NCBI GenBank assembly: GCA_017311185.1
Contig: JAESUZ010003283.1
Coordinates: 496,001-560,000 of the forward strand
Origin: Proteles cristata cristata
Taxonomy: Eukaryota; Chordata; Mammalia; Carnivora; Hyaenidae
Length of the DNA: 64,000 nt
Direction of reading: 5' to 3'
The position numbers and the translations under genes were made by a program. How positions within the stretch are numbered: position 1 is the stretch's first letter; each line of letters begins with the position of its first letter. The notes below the pieces were generated by a model. It searched no databases, was not told where the DNA came from, and saw nothing but the letters and a program-made list of their open reading frames with translations. Shown here one piece after another: positions 1 through 10,316 of the stretch.

Positions 1-1024
1 CTTAGTGGGTAACCCAGTTTTGTAAATACTTGTACATACAAACTCTGAGTTTATTCCATTTTCTCTACTTCTTCTTTACTGGCCTTAGTTCAAGTCCTTA
101 TCATTTCTAGCATTACAAAAACTTTTTAATTGTTCCATATGCCTCTAGGTTACCCTACAACCCACCTCCAAAATACAAGGTGAATCATTCTAAAATGCAA
201 ATCTTGACATGATCCACCACAAGCTTAAAATCTTAGTGAATCTTCACCCCCACAGAATGAATATCTTGTTTATACATCTACAAAATCAAGTCCAGGGGAC
301 TGATGCAGACCAAGTCAAAATAAGAATTATATAAAAGAAGGTGAGTAAAGAGCCCTAGGTGAACATTCCAAATATTTCAAAGTTTTTATTACTGCACATC
401 ATCATAATATGAAATGTGCTGGCACCAGCTGGAATAGACCAAGCAGATCCAATCAATTTATGCATGTATTTTTTCATCATAGAAATACTGCTTTCATTTT
501 CTCTCTATAATTCTTTGTGCTTGTTATACGTTCTTATTTTATACTATTTGTTAAATTATTAAGTTTAATTTTAACTTCCAATTTCTGATGATTTATGAAT
601 ACACTGAACAAAACAGTTCTCTGATGTAGATTTGTATGGGCCATGCTTGCTATTTGTACTAAATATATGTGTCCTACTTTGTTCATATACATAATTTTCA
701 CTTAGACCTCAATTTTCCTTTAAGAAAACTTTACAGCAAATAACAATTTATCTGTTGAGCCAATGTCGAATTTATTGGGATTGTTACTTAATGAATAAGG
801 CACACCAAATCACTCTACTTTTCTTCGAATTTTTGGAATGATGTATTATTTATAAAATTATGACTTATTTCAAGCCAGAAATAATCTTACTCTTCAGTCA
901 CCTTGATATTTATTATTTTTAATTGGAGGTAAACCTGATACTATACACATAGATTGTCTTATTTGAAGGACACCATACATAAAGCCATATCAGCCATTGT
1001 TTTCCTTGGTTGGCAGAATCAATC
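1..1024. other. Mostly unassigned AT-rich DNA with one L2 scrap
   Basis: No open frame of note and no RNA gene is visible. About 150-255 resembles the 3' part of L2 on the plus strand (a run like tctaaaatgcaaatct followed by a 'cttaaaatctt' segment, as in the L2 3' region). The rest matches nothing I recognise. The L2 assignment is moderate to weak. Confidence 0.4.
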
Positions 1025-1130
1025 AATCCACCTATCAATCATTACTTATTAGGTGCCAACCTTGAGCCTGGCATTGATCCAGTTCTGTGCATTAGTGAAA
1101 CAACAAGTACAAAAAAGGGATAATAAGATG
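1025..1130 (-). repeat. L2 LINE 3' fragment (antisense)
   Basis: The plus strand carries a decayed version of the reverse complement of the L2 3' terminus: a 'tattaggtgccaaccttgagcctggcattgatccag'-type core, split here to stay short, followed by a 'gtgaaacaacaagtac' segment. Heavy divergence fits an old insertion. Confidence 0.45.
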
Positions 1131-1799
1131 ACACATCCCAAATTATAAAACGTGTTTATTTCTTTTTCCTTTCACCAATATGAACTGTGTGAATAATTTT
1201 TTCAGATAAAAATAATCTTTGTAAGAAGCATTATTTTAGTGTAAAAGAAAAAATGTATTATTTAGAATATGGTATTATAGAAACTATGGCATTCAGATCT
1301 CTTCAGGGAAAGCTGTCCTAGAGCTTTTGTGCTGTTTAGTATCTTTCTATAATTATTTCCTATTGAACAGTGAGTCAGTACCTCCATCCTAGAAGTCACA
1401 GCATTGTGTCGCTGGCCCTCTGAGGAGGTCTCTTTGGAGGTTGATTTAGGTGCCTGGTATTTACAAGGCTAGTTGGGAAGAAACTAACTCTGAGCTCTGG
1501 GCTCTTCCTCAGTAAACTCCAAGACTCCATTGTTCCATGTGATTCTGCATTTACACGCAACATCCACTTGAGCTCTGAGCTTGAGAGTTCAAGTAATCCC
1601 TGTAGTGCTTAGTCCCAAGAGACCAAACAGAAAGTCAAAGGAGCAATGCTTTTGCTAAATCAACAAAAAGCACTTACTTAAGGGTAGCCAAGAACTTTAT
1701 ACATAAAATAACCTCTTCATCTAGATTCTCAGATTGTATTTCTCACAGATTCAAAATTTGAATTGGACGAGGAACTAAAAAGTGAAAGAAGCTTCTTTA

Positions 1800-1800
<1 letters not shown>
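1131..1800. other. Unassigned DNA
   Basis: Single-copy-looking AT-rich sequence leading up to the TG repeat. I see no gene, RNA or recognisable repeat. Confidence 0.5.

Positions 1801-1848
<48 letters not shown>
1801..1848. repeat. (TG)24 microsatellite
   Basis: Twenty-four uninterrupted TG dinucleotides. A 63-codon open frame starting inside the tract is an artefact of the repeat (alternating Cys-Val). Purity and length suggest length polymorphism. Confidence 0.97.
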
Positions 1849-1849
<1 letters not shown>

Positions 1850-2236
1850 TGTTTCAGGGCTCTTTGTCACTATATGAGTTAGTTAATAGATTCAAGTCAC
1901 CTTATCCCAAAAGATTTCCAATAAGCAGAATCCTCTGTACATCTCATTATCTCATCAGTAAACAACTTTTAAACACAACAATGTGGGGCAGTTGAATAAG
2001 AATAGACTGCATTCAGACAGTAATGTGTAAATTTAGTAAATAGCAAGAAATAGGAGACAGCCAAGTCAAAGCCGCTCAAGAAAAATATCTGAGTATTTTG
2101 GGGGGAGGTCAGAGGGTCTGAAGACCTCTTCTGTCACTATTGTGAGCCTGTTTTTCAATAGTGGTCTTGCAATTTCTAATATCATTAAAGTGCTTCTCTT
2201 GCCATAATTCAAAAGATAAAGACTCACTCATAGTGT
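1849..2236. other. Unassigned DNA
   Basis: About 390 bases between the TG tract and a SINE, with no recognisable gene or repeat. Confidence 0.5.
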
Positions 2237-2452
2237 TTATTTTTTTAATGTTTATTTATGTTAGAGACAGAGTGAAAATGAGGAAGGGGCAGAGAGAGAG
2301 GGAGACACAGAATCCAAAGCAGGCTCCAGCTGTGCTGACAGCTCAGAGCCTGACAGCTCAGCGCCTGACAGCTCAGAGCCTGACGTGGGGATTGAACTTG
2401 ATCTGTGAGATCATACCTGAGCCAAAGTCAGACACTTAGGTGACTGACTCAC
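2237..2452 (-). mobile_element. CAN-SINE (tRNA-Lys-derived), minus strand
   Basis: Reading the plus strand, the A/T-rich tail (tttttaatgtttatttatg) comes first, then the GA-rich complement of the CT-rich region, then the complement of the tRNA-like head near 2385-2450. The head is diverged (ending 'actcacctg' rather than 'ccacccaggcgcc'), so this is an older copy. It holds an internal 15-bp triplication, listed separately. A 92-codon frame across it is not a gene. Confidence 0.9.
2337..2381. repeat. Three tandem copies of a 15-bp unit inside a SINE
   Basis: Unit gacagctcagagcct occurs at 2337-2351, 2352-2366 (one A-to-C change) and 2367-2381. Other SINEs in the window have one such segment, so this is a local expansion within this copy. 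Confidence 0.9.
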
Positions 2453-2699
2453 CTGTATTTTTACACAATCCACTCACTAAACAGCCATTTAGCACTTTCA
2501 CAGAATACCCAATAAACGGAATTTGTGATCCCTGACTTTTATCTTCTGTTATATTCTCAATCACCACAACTTAAAACTTGCCAGAGCTATATTCTACTGT
2601 GCATTTTTGAATAATAGTATTAGCTTACTATCTTTTAATATGTTAATGGTGTTAATTTTCTGATTTAAGATAATAACCAAACATATTCAACTGGGTTAG

Positions 2700-3153
2700 C
2701 CTTTCTATAAAGCAATTTGATTATATTTACTAAGAGTCTAAAAATAGATATTTCTATTTTTTTTAGTAATCTATTCTAGTGATACAAAATTTATAAATAA
2801 AGATGTCCATTTATGTTATCCATAGTGAAATTCAAAATACAGATATTCAATGTATAATATTTAATATTAGCAAAAAAATAAAAGCAAATAATATTTGTAA
2901 AAACAATATATTAAACTAGGGACTTGAAAGTGAAGGAGGACAAAAGGATATCCAAATTACAAGGCACAAGAAAGTATATATTACATTAAGTACAATTCAT
3001 TATAAGTTCAAAAGTAGGTGAAACTAATCTAAGATAATATAAATCAAAACAGTGATTGTCTATGAGAGGTGAGAATAATTGAAAGGAGATAAAGACGAAC
3101 TTCATAGGTAATAGAAATAGTCTGCATCCTGTTTGGGATATTGGTTACAGGAA
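2700..3153 (+). mobile_element. Old L1 (L1M-type) 3' end, first part
   Basis: Sequence resembles the end of ORF2 and 3' UTR of mammalian-wide L1M: a segment like 'gttcaaaagtaggtgaaactaatct', read here in two pieces, then 'aacagtgattgtctatgagag' and 'ggatattggttacag'. It breaks off exactly where the Tigger element begins and appears to resume after it at 6106, so the L1 predates the DNA transposon. Strongly diverged and non-coding. Confidence 0.6.
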
Positions 3154-4116
3154 TACAGGCATACCTCACATTATTGCACATGGCTTTATTGCACTTCACA
3201 GATAATTGCAGGTTTTTTTACAAATTAAATGCTTTGGATAACCCTACACTATTGGTAGGGTTATCAAATCTATTTGGTGCCATTTTCCAACAGTATTTGC
3301 TCACTTTGTGTCTTTGCCTCACGTTTTAGTAATTCTCTATTTCAGAAATTTTCATTATTGTTATATTAGTTATGGTAAGCTGCGATCAGTGAATTTTGAC
3401 ATTATTATAATTGTTTGGGAGCACCACAAGCCACACCCATATGAGACAGTGAACACACTCAATAGATGTTTTGTGTGTTCTGACTACTCCACTGACTGGC
3501 CATTCCCTTATCTCTCTCTCCGTCTCCTTGGCCTTCTTTATTCCCTGAGACACAACTACATTGAAATTAGGCCAAATTAATAATCCTACAGTGACATCCA
3601 AGTGTTCAAGTGAAAGAAAAATTTGCACATCTCTCACTGTACATCCAAAGCTAGAAATGATTAAGCTTAGTGAAGAAGACATGTCAAAAACCAAGATAGG
3701 CAGAAAGTTAGGCCTCTCACACCAAATAGCCAAGTTGTGAATGCAAAGGAAACATTCTTGAAGGAAATTAAAGGTGCTACTCCGGTGAACACATGAATGA
3801 TAAAAAAGCAGAACAGCCTTTTTGCTGGTATGGAGAAAGTTTTAGTGGTCTGGGTAGAAGGTCACATCAACCACAACAGTCCCTAAAGCCAATGCCTAAT
3901 ACTGGCAAGGCCCCAATTCTCTTCAATTCTGTGAAAGCTGAGAGAGGTGAGTAAGATGCAGAAGAAAAGTTTGAAGCTAGCAGAGGTTGTTTCATGAGGC
4001 TTAAAGAAGCCTTCCCCACAACCTAAAAGTGCAGAGCAAAGCAGTAAGTGTTGATATAGAAACTGCAACAAGTTATCCCGAAGACCTAGCTAAAATAATT
4101 CATACAGATATCTATA

Positions 4117-4366
4117 CTAAACAGTGGATTTTCTTTTTTTTTTTTTTAATATTTTTATTTATTTCTAGGAAAGAGAGAGAGACAGCGTGAGCAGGGGAGG
4201 GTCAGAGAGAGAGGGAGGCACAGACTCCAAAACAGGCTCCAGGCTCCGAGCTGGCAGTCAGCACAGAGCCCGGTGCGGGGCTCGAACCCACGAGATCATG
4301 ACCTAAGCGAAAGTCGGACGCTTAACCGACTAAGCCACCCAGGCGCCCCCTAAACAGTGGATTTTC
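4117..4366 (-). mobile_element. Young-subfamily CAN-SINE with 17-bp target-site duplication
   Basis: The SINE body is 4134-4349, reverse oriented, and is flanked by perfect 17-bp copies of ctaaacagtggattttc (4117-4133 and 4350-4366). It carries the diagnostic bases of the recent subfamily: complement of gactttcgcttaggtc, gctgactgccagctcggag and tcctagaaataaataaa. Its B-box region has lost the 'gcggttc' segment. It sits inside the Tigger transposase region, so it is younger than the Tigger copy. Confidence 0.95.
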
Positions 4367-4752
4367 AATCTAGATCAAATATCCTTCTATTGGAAAAAGT
4401 GCCATCTGGGACTTCCATAGCTAGAGAGGAGAAGCCAAGGCCTGGCTTCAAAGCTTCAAAGGACAGGCTGACTCTATTGTTGGGAGCTAATGCAGCTGGT
4501 GACTAAGTTGAAGTGAACACTGATGATTATGAAAATCCTATGGCCCTTAAGAATTATACTATATCTACTTTCCCTACTCTTTAAGTGAAACAACAAAGCT
4601 TGGATCACTGACAGCAGGTGGTTTACCCAATCTGTTTGCAACATGGTTAACTTAATATTGTAAATTGTTGAGACCTACTGCTCATAAAAAACCCTTTCAA
4701 AATATCACTGTCCATTGGCAATGCATCTGGTCACTTAAGAGGTCTGATGGAT

Positions 4753-5003
4753 CGCTCTCTCTCTCAAAAAAAAAATAAATAAATAAATAAATAAACTTTT
4801 TTTTTTTTAAAGAGGTCTCCTGGGTGGCTTAGTCCATTAAGCGGCCAACTAGCTCAGGTCATGATCTCACGCTTCATAAATTTGAGCCCCACATTGGGCT
4901 CTGTGGTGACAGCTTGGAGCCTGGAGTCAGCTTCGGATTCTGTGTGTGTGTCTCTCTCTCTGCCCCTCCCCCTTCTCAAAAATAAAACATTAATTTAAAA
5001 AAG
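4753..5003 (+). mobile_element. Two plus-strand SINE pieces, one a tail-only remnant
   Basis: At 4753-4811 there is only a SINE 3' tail (ctctctctctc, A-run, aataaata repeats). At 4812-5003 a nearly complete SINE follows (cctgggtggcttagtc, tcaggtcatgatctcac, gggctctgtggtgacagc, CT-rich end). Tigger-derived flank aagaggtct-atgga occurs on both outer sides (about 4737-4752 and 5001-5015), consistent with a target-site duplication. A partial third copy of aaagaggtct lies at the junction between the two pieces. Confidence 0.85.
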
Positions 5004-5401
5004 AGGTCTTATGGATACATATAATGAGATTAATGTTGTTTTCATGCCTACAAACAACATCCATTCTTCAGCCCATGGAGAAAAGAATTAATTTCACCTT
5101 TCAAGTCTTATTAAGAAATACACTTCAGAAGGCTATAGCTGCCTTAGATCAGGATTCCTCTGATGGGTCTGGGTAAAGTCCATTGAAAGCCTTCTAGAAA
5201 GTATTCACCATCCTAGATATTACTAAGAAAATTTGTAGTTCATGAGAAGAGGTCAGAATATCAACATTAGCAGGAATTTGGGGAAGTTATTCCAGCCCTC
5301 ATGGATGACTCTGAGGGGTTCCAGACTTCAGCGGAAGAAGTAACTGCAGATGTGGTAGAAACAGCAAGAGAACTAGAGTTAGAAGTAGAGCCTGAAGATG
5401 G

Positions 5402-5451
5402 GACCAAATTGCAGCAATCTCATGATCTAATGAGACCAAATTGCAGCAATC
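5402..5451. repeat. 31-bp-period tandem duplication within the Tigger element
   Basis: gaccaaattgcagcaatct occurs at 5402-5420 and again at 5433-5451. The Tigger1 consensus as I remember it has only one copy, so this is a private duplication in this insertion. Confidence 0.85.
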
Positions 5452-6105
5452 TAATGATCAAACTTTAATGGATGAGGAATTGCTTCTTATGGATGGGAAA
5501 ATAATGTAGTTTCTTGAGATGGAATCTACTCCTGGTGAAGATCTGGTGAAGATTTGGCGAAGACTATTGAAGGGACAAAAAGGATTTGGAGTATTACATC
5601 AGCTAAGTTGATAGAACGGCAACCGGATGGAGAGATTGACAACATTTTGAAAGAAATTCTACTGTGGGTAAAATGCTATCAAACAGCACTACATCCTACA
5701 ATCATTGGAGAAAGGACAAGTCACTTGTTGTGGCAAACTTGTTGTCTTATTTTAAGAAATTGCCACAGCTACCCATCCACTCCCAACCCCAGCCTTTAGC
5801 AACCCCCACTCTAATCAGTCAGCAGCCATCAACATGATGGCAAGATTCCCCACCAGCAAGAGTGACGACTGGCTGAAAGCCCAAATGATAGCTACCAATT
5901 TCTCACAATAAAATATTTCAAATTATGTATATTTTTAGAACTAATGATGTTGCACACTTAACAGACTACAGTATAGTGTAAACACAACGGCTGTATGCTC
6001 TAGGAAACTAAAAAGAATCATTTGACTGTCTTTATTATGATAGTCACTGTGTGGTGGTGGTCTGTAACTGAACCCACAAAATCTCTGAGGCATGCCTCTA
6101 CTGTA

Positions 6106-6200
6106 CATATATTTGCCAAAACTCATTGATCTGAGCATGATACACAACACCTTCTACAAATTTTACAATTACAAATTAAACTTTTGTGCCAGTATGTCAG
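6106..6200 (+). mobile_element. Old L1 (L1M-type) 3' end, continuation after Tigger
   Basis: After the Tigger right end the sequence reads like the remainder of the L1M 3' UTR (tgccaaaactcattgatctg). It continues the fragment broken at 3153. Confidence 0.5.
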
Positions 6201-6862
6201 CTACAATGGTATTTTCTATCATCTCCAATTCCATCCTTCTTTTGCCAACTTTGTGATGCTGAAACAGATTCGGCCAGCCACACTTCTGTGTTGCCAGGTG
6301 GTTCCATGCTAGGTTCTGCCAATAGAGGGTGATAGAGGGCGATTAGGAGCCCAGAGGAAGAAGAAGGGAAATCTTGCCCTCTCACTGTTTACTTCTTCAC
6401 CTGTGCGTGTAGTTCTTGTAAACGTCACTCCAGCAACACTTTTTCACCCTCAGAACAGCAGTGCTAGGCTGTTGCAGTAGCTGAATCCAATTTGCAGTTT
6501 TTCTCCACATTTGGAGAATCACGCTTATCAGCATTCCACTGAGACACCAGCACTTGGCCAGAACTGGCTCCCCAGAGTTCTGGATCCCTGCCCATGGGGG
6601 ACTCTCCTTAATGGTCACAGATACTGAAACCAGCTGAGCAATGCCTCTTCCCTCAGGAATCTGGGTCTTTGTGGTCCCCAAACCCAGATAGTTTCTGGGC
6701 TGTAATAATTCTAATATCTTTCCATTATTTCTTCAGTTCTAGGGTGGTAGCTATTGCTTACAGCTTAGAATTTTCTTTTTATTCTTTGTTATTTAGTTAA
6801 CAACCATACCTAGGTAACAGCTCTTTATATTAAATTCTCTTTCTTCAAATAACTGGTTTTTA
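6200..6862 (+). repeat. Old mammalian interspersed repeat, family not named
   Basis: Contains gctaggttctgccaataga and, near 6830, ttaaattctctttcttcaaat, which match an abundant mammalian repeat I recognise but cannot name with confidence. A related copy appears at about 62300-62650. Frames of 94 and 62 codons on the minus strand here are not supported as genes. Confidence 0.45.
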
Positions 6863-7032
6863 GGGGCACCTGGATAGATCGGTCGGTTGAGCATCTAACT
6901 CTTGATTTCAGTTCCGGGCATGAACTCAGGGACGTGAGGTCAAGCCCCATGTCAGGCTACATTCTGAGCATGGAAGCTGCTTAAGGTTCTCTCTTTCTCT
7001 TTCCATCTACCACTCACACTCTCAAAATAAAA
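6863..7032 (+). mobile_element. Older CAN-SINE, diverged
   Basis: Head ggggcacctggatagatc, a decayed B box (gaggtcaagcccc) and a tail of ctctcaaaataaaag. A short gttttta-like duplication flanks it. Divergence suggests an old, carnivore-wide copy. Confidence 0.85.
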
Positions 7033-7129
7033 GATTTTTAGTTTTCCCTTTTGCCTCTTGGATGTATCTGTGTATGTTTGTGTGTATATATATATATTTT
7101 TTTCACATACCTTCCACTTTTTAACTACT

Positions 7130-7260
7130 CCAATTTCTTAGCCTCCCTAAGCCTCCATTTCCTAATAAGTAAAATGGGGTAAAGTTAGTCAGTACCTACC
7201 TCGCATCACTTTTATGCAGATTAAATTAAATAATACATTTTAAACAAAACAGTCAATTAA
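7130..7260 (+). repeat. MIR SINE fragment
   Basis: Matches the MIR core and 3' part: ctccatttcctaataagtaaaatgggg, read here as two adjoining pieces, then tacctacctcgcatc and agattaaattaaataatac. Confidence 0.7.
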
Positions 7261-7480
7261 CTAATAAATTACACAAGTGTAAAATACCTGGCAAGCTTAA
7301 GTATCCAACATAATATAGCCTCAAGGGGTTTATTATCTAGCCAATAATATAATACAAACATATTCTAATTTATAAGCTACAGAGTGGGTACATGAATGTT
7401 TATTTTCTTACTTGTCTTTAAAGTGTATACATGTACTCCTTTCTATTAGTATTTATTTCACAATAATTAAAAATGATACT
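7261..7480. other. Unassigned AT-rich spacer
   Basis: No recognisable element. It ends in the left target-site copy of the next SINE. Confidence 0.5.
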
Positions 7481-7684
7481 GGGGAGCCTGGGTGGCTTAG
7501 TCAGTTGCGCTTCAGATTCTCTATTCTGGCTCAGGTCATGATCTCATGGTTTGTGAGACCAAGCCCTGCACTGGGTTTTGAGCTGACAGTGCAGAGGCTG
7601 CTTGGGATTCTCCCCCTCCCCTTATCCCACTCGTGCATGTGCACTCCCTCTCTATCTCTCAAAATAAATAAATAAACTTTAAAG
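7481..7684 (+). mobile_element. CAN-SINE with aatgatact duplication
   Basis: Head ggggagcctgggtggctt, tcaggtcatgatctcatgg, and tail ctctcaaaataaataaataaa. Flanked by aatgatact at 7472-7480 and 7685-7693. The 87-codon frame across it is a repeat artefact. Confidence 0.93.
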
Positions 7685-7693
7685 AATGATACT

Positions 7694-8159
7694 AAGAATA
7701 TAGTGAACATGAAAAAATTATTATGAAAGACTGTATATCATGAAATCAGTTATAAAAGATAGGTTAGAACAGAGAATTTAAGAATTTATACATGGTTATA
7801 ATTTCCTTGTCAAATTTTTTAAAGTGAGTTAACTCATAACAAAAACACATAAATCTAAAAAGTTAAAAAAAAAGTTTCCTTCAGTTAAGTGGAAAATGTT
7901 TTCCACTAAAGGGAATTTTAAGAGAACAAAACAACCCTCAGTTGTAGTGCAGGAAGGGGTGTGTATACATGTTCTTCATGCCACATTTCCCACAGCACCA
8001 TCTATTCTGTCATCCCCAAAAGCTGGTGACATTCACTGAAAACTGTGCTCTGTCTGCCTGGATATATTATCAGACAGCGCAGTAGTGAAACATTGCTAAT
8101 TTAACAAGATCTTCATCATTCCTCTTTTATAATAACCCAGGAAATGACAGTCTGATGGA

Positions 8160-8162
<3 letters not shown>
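7694..8162. other. Unassigned DNA
   Basis: No gene or repeat recognised up to the CA tract. Confidence 0.5.

Positions 8163-8217
<55 letters not shown>
8163..8217. repeat. (AC)27 microsatellite
   Basis: Fifty-five bases of uninterrupted AC repeat. The 155-codon minus-strand frame at 8096-8563 runs through it (Val-Cys run) and is rejected as a gene. Confidence 0.97.
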
Positions 8218-8219
<2 letters not shown>

Positions 8220-9000
8220 CTAGGGAAAGGGAAAAGAGATTTCAGCATAATGACATCAACAAAATTTTGAAGATGTTGAGAGGATAGGTGACCCATAGTC
8301 GAATTAGAGCTGAGAGTGAGAAAGCCTAATGCCTTCAGGAGAGGAAACCAGTGAGAGGCAAGTTCATGCTCACAACAGAACTCAGCAACCAGAAGATCAG
8401 CTGAAAATGGAGCTAAAAACAGATGTATTATTAGAAATGTGTCTACGCAGTTAGACTTCAGATCTCTTTCCCAGACTGCATAGCCTAGCAAAAGGCAAGA
8501 TTTTTCTGGAGAGCTAGAATGACAGAGTTTCTTGACTCTGGAGATGCCAGGCAAAAATATCACCCACCCGTTTTATACCTAAAGCTTTCAGAAAACTGGA
8601 TGACTTCATATTGCATCTCATTTTTCTACTTCTCCACATCTACTAACACAGAATTAAAAGACTCCTCTCTGGGACACTGACCAACTAAGGAGAAATGGCC
8701 ACAGATAGGGCAATTTGAGGTCACTGACAAAAGACCTAAGTTCTTCAGTTATCCTACTGGGAGACCACCAATAAATAAGCTCTGCCTATGCATGTTGACC
8801 TTAACAGTAGCTCTTTAGTATTTCAGTCTTGAACATGAATGGAGAGACAAGGGTCACTACATAGTTTAGGAAAGCCTCAACATCAACAAACTGGAAAGAC
8901 CAAAAAAGGCCAAACAAACTGAAATGATTACTAATGAAATAGGTGCAATGTGGGGAGCAGAAGAAAACTTAAAAGAAAAAAGTCTATAATTACTATCCTA
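8218..9000. other. Unassigned DNA
   Basis: About 780 bases with moderate base composition. No recognised repeat, RNA gene or credible coding frame. Confidence 0.5.
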
Positions 9001-9007
9001 GAACGGT

Positions 9008-9125
9008 AAATATATATATGATATATACATATTATATATATTACATATATATAATATATAACACATGTATATAATATATATATAATATATATGAACATAT
9101 ATATAAAACTAGATATATATAGCTT
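9008..9125. repeat. AT-rich, self-complementary low-complexity tract
   Basis: Alternating tatata/atatat blocks with short interruptions (for example tatatatgatatatacatatt). Any such tract can fold back on itself. Probably a degenerated TA microsatellite. Confidence 0.85.
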
Positions 9126-9246
9126 CCAGAAAATGAGAGCAGCATGCTATCAAGAATATAAAACAAACATATAAAATAAGCATATAAAAATATATCAAAC
9201 AAACATGTATTATATATAATACTGGGTTCTCTGTAATATACGTAAT

Positions 9247-9415
9247 AAGATCATGATCTCATGGTTTGTGGGTCTGAGCCCAGCATTGACAGCACAGAGC
9301 CTGCTTGGATTCTCTCTCCCTTTCTCTCTGCCCCTCCCCTGCTCACACTCTCTCTTTTCTCTCAAAATAAATAAATAAATAAATAAATAAATAAACTTTT
9401 AAAAAAAATCTTTAA
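9247..9415 (+). mobile_element. 5'-truncated CAN-SINE
   Basis: Starts directly at the B-box side (gatcatgatctcatggtttg), lacking the head. It then runs through cacagagcctgcttgg and the CT-rich region to an (AAAT)n tail at 9366-9397. Confidence 0.9.
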
Positions 9416-9529
9416 AAAATGAAAGTAAAATTAGAGAACAGGAAGGAGCTCTGGGATATTAAAAATGTGAGAGTAAAAATTTTAAAAGTAAATCAAGGAT
9501 GGAAATAATGATTTTAAGAAATCTCTCTA

Positions 9530-9756
9530 AGGGGCACCTGGGTGGCTCAGTAGGGTAAGCATCTGACTTCAGCTCAGGTCATGATCTCACAGTTCCTGAG
9601 TTCAAGAACCATGTCAGGTTCTGGGCTGACAGCTCTAAGCCTACTTCAGATTTGTGTCTCCCCCTCTCTCTACTCCTCCCCTGCTCACACACTGTCTCTA
9701 TCTCTCTCTCTCTCTCTCTCAAAACTAAACTTTTTAAAAAATTTTTAAAAAAATAA
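9530..9756 (+). mobile_element. CAN-SINE with aatctctct duplication
   Basis: Head ggggcacctgggtggctc at 9531, tcaggtcatgatctcacag, a long CT run, then an A-rich tail. aatctctct is present before (9520-9528) and after (9757-9765). Confidence 0.93.
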
Positions 9757-9765
9757 AATCTCTCT

Positions 9766-10091
9766 GAAAATGAATGAAGACAGAGATGTAATACATCAGA
9801 GAGGAATGGTAAGAAAATAAGAAGATAAACCCAGGGGCTCCAACATCTAAAAAAAGAATTCCAAAAAAGAAAAGCAAAGTGAAGAAAATATCAAAGAAAA
9901 CAAAATACAAACAGAATACAAAACTCTTTCCAAAGCCATTGGCATACATAGTTTATCTGATACCTGGAACACATCACTTTAATATCACCTTCCTGTAATT
10001 AGTAGATTTGTATTTTATAGGAGTCATATAATAATCAGTAATCATTTTCTTGATTCATTTTATTTTAAGGTAAGTAACAAAGGAAGAATAA
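9766..10091. other. Unassigned AT-rich DNA
   Basis: No gene or repeat recognised. Ends with the left target-site copy of the following SINE. Confidence 0.5.
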
Positions 10092-10308
10092 GGAGTGCTT
10101 GGGTGGCTCAATCAGTTAAGTATCCAACTTTGGCTCAGGTCATGATCTCACGGTTTGTGGGTTCGAGCCCTGTGTCAGGTTCTGTGCTGACAGCTCCGAG
10201 CCTGGATCCGCTTTCAGATTGACTGTGTCTCCCTCTCTCTCTGCCCCTCCCACACTCATGCTCTGTCTCTCTTTGTCTCAGAAATAAATAAAACAAGAAA
10301 ATTTTAAA
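10092..10308 (+). mobile_element. CAN-SINE with aagaataa duplication
   Basis: Head ggagtgcttgggtggctc, intact-looking B box (gtgggttcgagccctg), and tail cagaaataaataaaac. Flanked by aagaataa at 10084-10091 and 10309-10316. Confidence 0.94.
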
Positions 10309-10316
10309 AAGAATAA

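Larger units (their letters stand above)
3592..5880 (+). pseudogene. Decayed Tigger1 transposase (CENP-B/jerky-like, DDE family)
   Basis: Position and sequence match the single transposase gene of Tigger1, which in intact form carries an N-terminal CENP-B-type helix-turn-helix DNA-binding part and a DDE catalytic domain. Here the start codon position has decayed, several frameshifts and stops break the frame, a 31-bp tandem duplication lies at 5402-5451, and two SINE insertions interrupt it. The longest surviving open stretch is 81 codons (5554-5799) near the C-terminus. It cannot encode a working enzyme. Related domesticated genes exist in mammals, but nothing here suggests domestication. 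Confidence 0.85.
3154..6105 (+). mobile_element. Near full-length Tigger1-like DNA transposon (pogo/Tc1-mariner superfamily)
   Basis: The element begins with the Tigger terminal repeat caggcatacctcac at 3156 and ends with its inverted copy near 6086-6103 (gaggcatgcctc, then ctactg). Both ends are flanked by TA (3154-3155, 6104-6105), the expected target-site duplication. After removal of the inserted SINE blocks (4134-4366 and about 4753-5016), roughly 2.45 kb remains, close to the 2.4 kb I remember for Tigger1. The interior follows Tigger1 from end to end, including the transposase region. Extra bases beside the right terminal repeat and many indels show an old, inactive copy. The family is a fossil shared by placental mammals; the assignment rests on recalled consensus. 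Confidence 0.9.

Noticed and set aside
2337..2381. CRISPR-like short repeats
   Set aside because: The units are directly tandem with no spacers and lie in a SINE; the host is a mammal.
8096..8563. 155-codon minus-strand open frame, the longest in the window
   Set aside because: It runs through the (AC)27 microsatellite as a Val-Cys run, has no recognisable domain and no gene-like context.
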